From contig JAYMTF010001416.1 in NCBI GenBank assembly GCA_036897485.1, positions 1-23,542 on the forward strand: a stretch of 23,542 bases of DNA, in the 5' to 3' direction. Of the stretch, positions 1-9,156 are shown one piece after another (positions within the stretch are counted from its first letter, which is position 1; each line of letters starts with the position of its first letter). The translations under genes and the position numbers were made by a program. Origin of the DNA: Pelargonium nanum (Eukaryota > Streptophyta > Magnoliopsida > Geraniales > Geraniaceae). Below the pieces are notes generated by a model. That model did no database searches. It was given only the letters and a program-made list of their open reading frames with translations, and had not been told where the DNA came from.

Positions 1-1106
1 TGCTACTATGTGAAGATTGGGTTCTTATGTATTCGACCAGCTGGTTTGTCGTCACACCATGGTATTGCATGGAATCGGGTATGGCATGCTAACGTCCAAC
101 CTAAAGTCAAACATTTTGTTTGGAGGATGTTATCAGGTTCTTTGCCGGTGCTAAATGAATTGGGTTGGCGACATGTTCAGATCTCAACGGATTGCCCTAG
201 ATGCAGAGGTGGGGAGGAGACGACGTCCCACTTTCTTCTGCAATGTCCTTTTGCGGTGCAATGTTGGCAGAAAATGGGGTTGGGTTCTATGCTGCAATCA
301 TGTGTGACCCCAGCTGACTGGTTCCAAGCTTTGCTGAGTTGTGGTGATAATGAGAGCTTGAATGCAGGATTATATTTGGCTTGGGCAATGTGGACTTCGC
401 GCAATCAGGGGGTCTGGAACAAAGAGTGGCGTGATGCAAGCGCAGTCGTGGCTATGGCGTCAGCAGTAAGACGTGGGTGGCTGCTGGCGAGAGGGATGGT
501 GGAGGAGGTCTCTGACTCGTCGGAGCCTGTTTCAGATGTGGGAGTCAGTGGTGCTGTTATTATTCCTGGTTACCAGGTAGAGCAGAGATGGTCTCGGCCA
601 GAGAGAGGAAGGCTGAAAATAAATACAGATGCAGCCATCTTTCAAGATTCGAATAAGGTGGGGGTTGGTTGGATAGTGAGAAATTGGGCGGGGCGCAGTG
701 TGGAGGGGGTCGGAGGTCCTGGTCTGGCTCTTTCCCGCCCAGAGAAGTGGAAGCCTTAGCAATCCGAGAAGCTGTTCGTTGGGTACGAGACCGTGGTTGG
801 CTCGATGTTGTTATTGAGTCAGATGTTGCTGAAGTAATATCAGCAATTCAGACCGGAGGGGAGGGTAACACCAGTGCCTTTGGTTTGTTGATTTCAGATA
901 TTTGTGATCTGTCAGATTATTTTATGCGTATTGAGTTTACTTTTGTTAACCGGTCTGCGAATCGAGTTGCCCATGCTTTAGCTAGGTGTTCGGATTCTGT
1001 GTCAGGCCTTTCGATGTGGATTGGTTTATCAGTCCCATCTTTTATTGTTTCCTTGCTGAATTTGGACCTTGATTAAGTAATAAAATCTTGGTTTTCAAAA
1101 AAAAAA
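1..1106 (+). mobile_element. 3' part of a decayed L1-type LINE (zf-RVT and RNase H regions, poly-A tail)
   Basis: The reading frame from base 10 has the zinc-binding reverse-transcriptase-associated domain of plant LINEs (zf-RVT). It shows the PKVKHFVWRML segment followed by CPRCRGGEETTSHFLLQC. An RNase H-like region (RVT_3 type) begins near base 616 with KINTDAA and VGVGWIVRN. The first frame stops at 757-759. The same RNase H domain continues in another frame as EALAIREAVRWV, then VIESD and NRSANRVAHALAR, and stops at 1074-1076. A frameshift therefore lies at about 710-750 and the copy is dead. A ten-base A run at 1097-1106 marks the 3' end, so the element reads on the plus strand and enters from outside the window. 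The reverse transcriptase itself is not included. It ends about 330 bases before the next gene's start codon. Confidence 0.88.
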
Positions 1107-1438
1107 TGTCATGTTGAGTAAATTAATTTGGTTGGTAATGTGATTTGATGTCCTAACATTTTTTTATGCTTGGGAAATGAAGAAATCAATTTAGAGTGGG
1201 TACCAAGGGTAAACAAACAAATATGACCGATTTGGGGGTTAGAAAACTAAAAAAAATATATAGTCAAGGACTAGATATAAGAAAAATTACTAGCATTTCA
1301 TGGATAGCAAACTATTTAAACTACAAAATTATAAATAAATAAAAATTGTATTAATCGAAGCCGGCTCGAGCATGGTTTTGAAATCATTCGGAAAAGCCAT
1401 AACTGCACATAACTGATTTATTACAATCTCAAAGAACA
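1107..1438 (+). promoter_or_regulatory. Upstream region and 5' leader of the GPI mannosyltransferase gene
   Basis: This AT-rich spacer separates the LINE poly-A tail from the start codon at 1439. It should hold the promoter and leader. TATA-like AT stretches occur, for example around 1255-1262 and 1330-1345, but I cannot choose a transcription start among them. A short upstream ORF sits at 1372-1416. I see no other gene here. Confidence 0.4.
1372..1416 (+). other. Possible upstream ORF (14 codons) in the PIG-B leader
   Basis: ATG at 1372 opens a 14-codon frame that ends with TGA at 1414-1416, 22 bases before the main ATG at 1439. If transcription begins upstream of 1372, the uORF would be in the mRNA and could lower translation of the main frame. 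The start site is unknown, so this is a possibility only. Confidence 0.3.
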
Positions 1439-4400
1439 ATGAGACAGAGACAAAATGCTCCTGTTTCATCATACAAAAAATCCAGATCCCAAGACCCATT
1501 TGTCATCGGAAATTACGAAGCAGAGTTCCATGATTCAAATCGTTATATCACAGAGAGGACACTCTTTGCGCTGTGTTTGGCCGTGCGAGTCGCTAACGCT
1601 GTGCTGGTTCAGACATATTTCAATCCGGACGAGCACTGGCAAGCCCTCGAGGTTGCGCATCGAATCGTCTTCGGGTGAGCTTCTCAGGTTTTCAATTTTC
1701 GATTCAATGTTCGGTATTGAAGTCCGAGGATGGGTTTTTTTGTGAAAATAAATTTACTGTTGATTTTGTTTTCGAGACCTAGCGATTAGTGATACCCAGA
1801 AACATATTTGTAGTGTATTGTGAGTGATGCCCAGAAATTTATTTGTTGTGTGTTATTGTTGATCAAAATTGCTACTTGTCTGATGCCCAGTGGAGCATTT
1901 CTGTTTTTTTTTTTGTTTAGTGTTAGTTGAGCATTTTGGATGGAACTTAAAATTTGTTTTGGGAAAAATTGCTTTCAACTGACACTCACTCAATTGTGAT
2001 ATGGTAATGGTTGATGGGTGTGTCTTGTTTGATGAAATGGCACTGCAGGTATGGTCATCTGACTTGGGAGTGGAAGATGGGTCTTCGTAGCTATCTACAC
2101 CCATTGGTGTTTGCTGGGCTTTACAAAGTTCTTGCCTTGTTGGGTCTTGATACCCCATTGTTCATGGTAAGTGTATTAGATTGCGTGCTTACTATGTATG
2201 CTTGCCAACAAGAGAACTTATTTATTGGTAATGGTATGATTAGTTTTATTGTGGTGTTGTATCTTCCCGTAGGCATATGCATGCTGGTCAAGAAACAAAT
2301 TGCTGTTGTGTTCATGTTTCCTACTTAAAATTGGTGAAACCAGACTAAGTAGGAAGTAAGATGGAGATTATTGGTTAAGAAGATCATATTTGGAAAATCA
2401 GTTGGTATTGGTTAGGGAGTTCATATATGTAAAACCTTTTGGCGTGGGATTAAGAAGTGGGGTGAGGTTGATTATATTTTATGAATTGAAGAAAGGATCT
2501 CTTTCTTGTTTGCACTTGCTTAGTCAGTTTCTAGAATTTTTTGCTGTGGGAAAGACTTCTATGAAAAGAAAAAAAAAATGATATAGTGATTTGTGCACCA
2601 CTGATCTCTACAGTTTTGTCAGAGTATGTGTGGATAATCCCCTGAACTTGTATGCAATGCTTGTGACATTCAGATCATTGATTTTAACATGCAATCTTAG
2701 AGCTCCTTTCTCATGCCAATTCCTCATGGTAGAAAATTTGTTTCTACGCATAATGATACAGATCATGAATTTTTCTGCTTCTATTAGAATTAAACATAGA
2801 GGGATTGCTATCCTCGAGAAAATCCTTTGGAAGTCCAGGATGTGAAACTGCAAACTTGCTTGAGTTCACATTAAATTTTAATATTTTGTGGGAGAAATTC
2901 TTTTATGGCACATTTGGTGGTGATGAATGTTTTTTTTTCAAGATCTATAGTTTAAATTATTTGAAGGTTCATAGTTTGAAAGTGAATCTTGAATGCCGCC
3001 TAGATCAAGGTTTCAATGTGCCCTTATTACATGTTTAATCATTTTACTGCATAAATATTTTGCTTCTGCATGGATGGTCACTGTTCGCGTATGTACTTGG
3101 TGAAAATGTGTTACTGTTTCTTACATTACCTCCCTGAATGGCATTGATTTTGCATGAAAGAATGGATAATTATGCTCTGTATGCTATGTTTCATAGATGA
3201 AAGCTCCCCGGCTACTGCAGTCAATTTTTTCAGCAGTTGGTGATTTGTACCTGTACAAACTCTCCCGTGCCCTCTTTGGCCTTAGTGTTGCAAGATGGGC
3301 TGTATCCTTTGGATTTTTTTTTTCTATAAACATAATGCATCTATGCCCTTTTTTATTTGAATTTGGAAGCTCAGAATCCCTTGGTACCACACATTATGAA
3401 TTTACCACTGTCAATGTACTTAACTCTATTGCAGCTGTTTTCTGAACTAGTGAATTGGTTCATGTTTTTCTGTTTTACTCGTACATTATCAAATAGTCTG
3501 GAGACTGTTCTTACACTTGTGGGGCTGTACTACTGGCCCTGTATGAGAGCTTCCTCCAGCGAAGTTCCCTCGGGTTTTAGGAAATGGGGCTTGGTTATTG
3601 CAGCATTAGCTTGTGCAATTCGGCCGACAAGTGCAATTATATGGGTGTATGTTGGCCTTCTTGAGCTGATTGTCGCACGAGATAGACTGAAATTCATTTT
3701 CCTAGAGGTTATCCCTATTGGGTAAGTATTAATTTGTCTTTATTACTTATCCTAAACGTTATTGTTTGTATTGTTGAACGTTGTAGTTTTTTCGGAAGTT
3801 TCATTCTGTTGTTGATCTTTTCTTCTAGATAAAATGTATTGTTTGTAGATTTGTTCTTTGGCTTATCTCATAATCAGTTTTGAATTATATCACTATGAAT
3901 GTTAACTCATCACTTCCAGAGCTTTTACTGTATGAAAACATGCATTTTAGCTTTATTGTGAGGATCATTAAAATCAGAATGCCCCCTCTTCCAACTAAGC
4001 TAGTACTTGTGGGCTGAATAATTTTGAATATAATCTTAGGCAGCTTTTGGATTAAAAAATTTGGAATGTGAATGGGAATGAGAATTATTTCTGAGCCATT
4101 TTATGGCCAAAAAATTCTAATCTAAACACGAGCAATGGGAATTTCATTCTCATTCCACTTCTTGATTTCCATTATTCTACACAAATTCTAATCCAAACAC
4201 TAACTTAGTCTCTGTTTGGGACAAGAACCTTTGCCACGAGGTTGCTCTTACCTCTGCTAATAGTATATGGAGAAATAGATTTGTGATAGTCTTCTAGGCC
4301 CTGCACAAGCTCTTAGTTTTTGTATTGGCCTACTGTGTGAAAATATAATAATGCCCACTACATCCGAGCTACAGAATTTTAATGTAGGCATTGCCTTCAT

Positions 4401-6069
4401 CATATTTATTGGCTAACCAACATTATACTGCAAATATAATATCGCATTGAGATTGACGCAAACTGCTTTACTAGGTATTTTCTTTGTGCAATGCTTGTTC
4501 TTACTATGACGTCAATTTGGTTCGGTTTGTATTTGTCAATGGTTCAATGTTGTTTCCCTTACATTGAGTTTCTATATCAGGGTCCTTGTGCTTGGATTTG
4601 TGTGTTCATTGGATCGTTTGATGTATGGCTCATGGGTCTTAGTACCTCTAAATTTTCTCAAGTTCAATTTTCTTTCCTCCGGGGGAGATTATTATGGAAC
4701 TCACAAATGGCACTGGTACTTCACTCAGGGGTTCACTGTCATGCTCTTCAGTTTCATACCGTTTTCAATAGCCGGCATCATCAAGTCTAAACGATGGAAG
4801 GTTTCAGGCCTTATTGCATGGGTATTAGGACTTTACAGCTTATTAGGACATAAAGAATTCAGGTACCTGAATTGATTTATTCTTTTTCTGATTATAAGCT
4901 TTTCAAATACCTGATGGATCTGAACCTTTTGTCTCTCCTTCATAGATACTTATACTCTAGTTAAACTATGAGTCGCAGGTTTGTCCTTCCTGTGCTTCCA
5001 ATAGCTTTGATGTTCTCCGGATATTCATTGGCGTCAATAAGAGCTGGTGATTCTCCGTATGGTATAAGGAAAGCATCTTCAACTAAATTCCCGATAAAAA
5101 TGGTGCTGGCCATCATGTTTCTGCTTATTACCAATATTCCAATGGCCTTGTATATGAGTTTGGTTCATCAGGTATACTTCTCTCAACTCAATTCAATATT
5201 ACCAATATCGCTGTATGAGAGTTGTTATTGCACCTTTCTTTGTGTTTTGTCTCTTGGCTCATACTAGTCTGCAATTATGCAAGACAGAGAGGAACTGAGG
5301 ATGTCATGTACTATCTATCCGAAGAAGCTCAAAAAGAGAAAGTTGAAAGCATTCTTTTCCTGATGCCCTGCCATGCCACACCATACTACTCTGCTTTGCA
5401 TAAAAACCTGACAATGCGTTTTCTAGACTGCACGCCAAGGTTTGAACTATGGCACAGCCAAAATCTGCTTCTTCTCTTTTGACGCGGTTGATCATGTATT
5501 CTTATTTTGTTTGACAGTGAAGAGAAAGGAGTTCTCGATGAATCTGACCGTTTCATGATGAACCCTTCTGCTTTTGCATTCGAATTATCCAAGAATTGGA
5601 CTTCACCCAGTCACGTTGTGTTATTCGAGTCGGAAGAAAGACTGATGGGTGATTTCCTAATTTCACATTCATACAGAGAGGTAAAAATATAAAATCTTAT
5701 TTCATCATTCTCTTCGTCTGGTACCATTATTTTCTTGCTTCTGCTTCTAGTGTCCACATGCATGAGCCTAAATTTGTATTATAATGGCAGATAAAAAGGT
5801 TTTTCCATGCTCATTTCAAGGTGGATCGTGATCTTCAACCATCAGTTGCTGTATATGCTTATACAAGACGGTGAGTGCCCAACCCATTCTTCATGAGACC
5901 TTTTGTGTCTTCCATGAATTTGTTTCCTATTCCGGTTTGTGAAGTTAATTATACGTTTCTCAATTTGTTTTAAATACGAAATAAGACACTTATCTAGAGA
6001 CGGAAGAAATATTTAAGTTACTCTATAGTATTACTCTCTTTTTCTTCCAGGACTCGTATCTCATTTTAA
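1439..6069 (+). CDS. APTG1: GPI mannosyltransferase 3 (PIG-B / GT22 family), ten exons
   Basis: This multispanning ER membrane enzyme is predicted to add the third mannose, from dolichol-phosphate-mannose, to the GPI anchor precursor. Exons by frame and GT..AG borders: 1439-1674, 2049-2166, 3197-3301, 3435-3721, 4581-4862, 4979-5171, 5288-5439, 5518-5680, 5791-5870 and 6051-6069. They give 544 residues, close to the usual size for plant PIG-B proteins. After the first membrane segment (about residues 41-58) comes YFNPDEHWQ (60-68), the acidic first-loop motif of GT22 enzymes. Other family blocks are IRPTSAIIW in exon 4, and [20 protein letters not shown] (265-284) followed by [14 protein letters not shown] in exon 5. 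[16 protein letters not shown] spans exons 5-6 and [12 protein letters not shown] is in exon 9. All junction phases agree. The last exon codes only TRISF, and reading through its donor would stop at 5872-5874 after 539 residues. The family call is firm. The symbol follows the Arabidopsis orthologue and is an inference. Confidence 0.92.
4039..4202. mobile_element. Tourist-like MITE in intron 4 of the PIG-B gene
   Basis: The left end carries CTTTTGGATTAAAAAATTTG. The reverse complement of the right end carries GTGTTTGGATTAGAATTTG, so the ends form imperfect terminal inverted repeats. Inside them, GAATGGGAATGAGAATT-like and AATTTCATTCTCATTCC segments are also mutually inverted. TTA flanks both sides (CTTAGGCAG and CTAACTTAG), which fits the 3-bp target duplication of PIF/Harbinger-derived Tourist elements. 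There is no coding capacity. The superfamily is less sure than the inverted-repeat structure. Confidence 0.6.
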
Positions 6070-6120
6070 TTGTTTTCTTTGTTCATGTTCTCTGACCAAA
6101 CCTAAAAAAACAAAGCTTTT

Positions 6121-7239
6121 CAAAGGAGAGAGACGATGCAGAGAGCAAAGAGGACGACGATGTGACACTCGATGAAGAGTTCACGGCGGATGGCGAGACA
6201 GAAAGTCCGCGGGTGGGCTAGGTGGCTCTTTGGCGGCATCTTTGGGCAGCTGCCTAGGCGTAGCTTTGGTCGGCACGATGGCTGGAGAGTGGTGAATCTG
6301 GGCTTAAACGGTGATTCAAGATTTGATTTGAGTTGATTGCAGAACAAGTTTCAGGGTTTGTGGAGAACTGGTGATGGTTCAATTTTGATTTGAGCTTAGG
6401 GCGTGTTTGTTTGGGGTTGATTTGGTTGAATTCGAGTTTAATTCTTATTTGATTTCTAAGAGACCAATTCAGTTGGGCGTGGGGCAACGGTTTTATTTCA
6501 TTGAAAATTTTGAATTGTTTAAGTGCATACTTTCAAAACGGCATATTATATAAGTTGTTTGAAGCAACTAGGAGCGACACAAAACATGTTTTTTTTGAAA
6601 TTAGGCTCTCTATGTTTAAGCAAATGATACAAGATGTATTGTACATTTAATATATCATAATTCTTCAAGTCATTAATACAATATGTTATACAATGTGAAC
6701 TGAAAAATTATTTGATATAAATGTACAAGAAATAATTTATCTTACATCAATGTTCACAATTATTAGTAAGTAGCAGATCATTAGAAGTACTTAAAAGGAA
6801 AGGTGGGACACAAGTTTATAATGTGAAGTGACTTACTTATGTTGCATACTTTGCATACCTTTTAACTCATTATTAAAAACCACAAAATTAATTGCATATA
6901 TTAACATTCATTCTTGGTCCTCAAACTCATCCCTATGGACAACTTTATAGTAAAAAAGAAATGAAAAATAATTTAAAATTCCACATTCATATTAGGGATT
7001 GAGGAGTTTAAATAAAGATTTATTGGGCTTATGCTTAGTTATTAATGAGGTGATAACACCCCCATTAAAAATCACCTAATTGATTTGATTTAGCCTAAGA
7101 CATAAAATGTTGGGCTTAAATTTCTTTTACTTTTTATATTATTATCTTAAATATATATTGGTGCAATAGATTTGCATATTTGTCTTTGTTCAAACCAACT
7201 CCTTGCATTAGTTTTTGTCTTATATTACATCATTTATGA
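6121..7239. other. Intergenic region between PIG-B and F-box/kelch genes
   Basis: No gene is supported here. Bases 6121-6350 are distinctly GC-richer than the DNA around them, but every frame is short and resembles nothing I know. Near 6400 the sequence GGGCGTGTTTGTTTGGGG resembles terminal sequences of plant MITEs, but I found no inverted partner. From about 6500 to 7230 the DNA is strongly AT-rich. It has a small hairpin at 7048-7077 (AGGTGAT paired with ATCACCT) and no reading frame of note. Confidence 0.5.
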
Positions 7240-7290
7240 ATGGGCCTAGAGTGGACATTGAATACCACAATCAAAGAAAGCGTCATGACA

Positions 7291-7308
7291 TGGGGCCCAC
7301 GGGCCCAC
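7291..7308. promoter_or_regulatory. Tandem TCP-type (site II-like) promoter boxes
   Basis: GGGCCCAC occurs twice in direct tandem at 7293-7300 and 7301-7308. The octamer matches the GGNCCCAC consensus bound by plant TCP transcription factors, and related GGCCCA/TGGGCC 'site II' elements are common near plant transcription starts. The pair lies about 390 bases upstream of the leader-intron donor of the F-box/kelch gene, where a promoter is expected. The match is seen in the sequence; binding and effect are inferred. Confidence 0.55.
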
Positions 7309-7549
7309 ACCAATCACACGAAGCCCAAGCCCACCCTGATCCCACGTTTTAAATCCGCAAGACCAGATCAGATGAGATCCAACGGTGGTGACCCGAGAAA
7401 CAGACAGTCCGGTAAAGGAGCGGAATTGGAGAATCTTGCCCCGAAAAATACGGTGCCAAATGAAATGAAACGGAAGGAGCTGATGTGTCGCTTTTTGGGC
7501 GTTCCCTACCTGATGGTGCTGTGAAGATGTGAGTGAAGACTGGTCGCTT

Positions 7550-9156
7550 TACTAATTTTCCCAAACACCATCTCCGATCTCATCTCAACCCCAAACTCTT
7601 CTCCTCCGATCGTCTTCTCCGTCAACCTCTGCTTGTAATTACTGCTCAGATTCAACTCCGGCGAGGTCGAATCTCTGCAATGTAAGTCTCGTTTTCAATT
7701 GCTTTGATCTTCGGTTGTGGTCCTTTGGAGTGTTTGGTTGCCGAGAATATGAGGTGTAGCTTGAGATTCTAGGACTCGGTTCAAGTTTAAGATCGCTTCT
7801 GTTGTTTGTCGTTCGATCTTGAGCTAAGGAAGCGTTTTTTTTAGTGAGTTGCGGTTTTTTAGGGTGGATTTTCAGTTTCTAGTTTGTTTCCTTTTTTTGT
7901 ATTCGGTGGCGAGATGGAGCTGTCTTGCGTGACTGGTTGTATCATTGTCTATTTGTTCTCTTTCCTATTTTGGATTTTGAACTATATCTGAAATGTTCGA
8001 TCAGTTTTGTTGGTAAATGTAGGGCTCGCGGTGACCTTCTAGGCATTTTGCCATTTTGGATCTAATGATCTCTTATTAGGTTCTCGTGGTTTACTATTTG
8101 GTAATGCACTTTTGCGCTTGACCCTTAAGAATATGGTTTATCTTGATCGGTGCTAAATGTTTGCCTTTTCAAATTGGTTCTGGTTTCACATTTGTAGAGC
8201 TGTTATCATGCATGTTTTGATATGATCTTGGATATCACCCACCTCAGCTTGGTTATTGAGAAAGCTGTGAGGGAATGCTAGTTTCTGAATTTTTCTTCAT
8301 CTTTTCTTCCTGGGTTTTCAAATGTTAATTCTTCAATTTTTCCAAACTTTGGGTGGGGTCAACTGTCAAGTTTGAGCATTGCTTGTGTTTCTATACCATT
8401 ATATTTGCCTTGGTACACCTGAGGTAGGCATCTCCTAGGTTGTTTCTGTATTTTCAGCTTACTTTATGTTATTGTTTAGCAACACGAATGTATACATTTC
8501 CGTGAAAATTGATAAGGAAAGTGAACAGAAAGGCATAAAATTGATTGTGGAAAGTGTTTAACTCAAAATTGCAAAATGGATGTTAAGAGCTGAAAAATGT
8601 TGGACAGTTTTTCCAATTTGAAATTTTAAATAGTGGTTTTATTAGGTAATATTTTATAGTCCCTCCGTCCCAAAACATGTGTCTTGATTTTCATTTTGAG
8701 AAAAATTAAGAAAAAGTTAGTTACTATTGTACATTTTCTCTTGTATACTCGTGCACAATTGTTGTATCAAACTTGAGGCATAAACTTATTATAGAGATAC
8801 TATTGGTATTTCATATGTAACAAACTTCTTAAAAAGGAAATTTCTAACATTTTATGAAGGAAAGAGTACACTCATTTTGGGACAAAAATATTACTATATA
8901 ATATTTTCCTTCCATTCATTTCAAAATATAAAAGAAAAAATCCAAAACACTCAATTTTTTTACTCAACTCATAATAACAATAATAAATAAATCACATGCA
9001 TGTTCTTGCTTTTTCTCACAGTAACGTGGGGCCTAATCCAAGATATGTTTTCAATGTTTTATCTATAGCAGGTGGCAAGTTAGTTGGGATGAGTGAACTA
9101 TGTGGCAGATGATAATGGTGTCTTTGTTTTCACTCACATAGAACGGCAGGAACATA
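7550..9156 (+). promoter_or_regulatory. 5' leader exon and leader intron of the F-box/kelch gene
   Basis: A CT-rich leader at about 7560-7681 (CTCTTCTCCTCCGATCG and similar) looks like a plant 5' UTR. It ends at a strong donor, GTAAGT, at 7682. The intron reaches a pyrimidine-rich acceptor ending at 9141 (CACTCACATAG), with a second AG at 9149, just before the coding ATG at 9157. The intron is about 1.46 kb, is T-rich and contains a MITE. Long leader introns often raise expression in plants, but nothing here proves that role. The transcription start cannot be fixed from sequence. Confidence 0.6.
8659..8896. mobile_element. Stowaway-like MITE in the leader intron
   Basis: The left end reads AGTCCCTCCGTCCCAAAACA followed by TGTGTCTT, the hallmark terminus of plant Stowaway (Tc1/mariner-derived) MITEs. 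The right end, CACTCATTTTGGGAC, is its inverted partner and is more degraded (GACAAAAATATTAC in place of GACGGAGGGA). TA dinucleotides border both ends, the target site this group uses. It is about 240 bp, AT-rich and non-coding. Confidence 0.72.

Noticed and set aside
5976..6015. Stowaway-like terminus (AAGACACTTAT...GACGGAAGAAAT) in the last PIG-B intron
   Set aside because: Only one end resembles a MITE. I could not find an inverted partner or a TA border on the other side.
7048..7077. Small hairpin AGGTGAT/ATCACCT
   Set aside because: Short stem in AT-rich intergenic DNA, with no terminator, miRNA-like length or element ends.
7240..7524. 94-codon open frame on the plus strand ahead of the F-box/kelch gene
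   Set aside because: It overlaps the promoter with TCP boxes, its composition is not protein-like in any family I know, and it ends before the leader exon.
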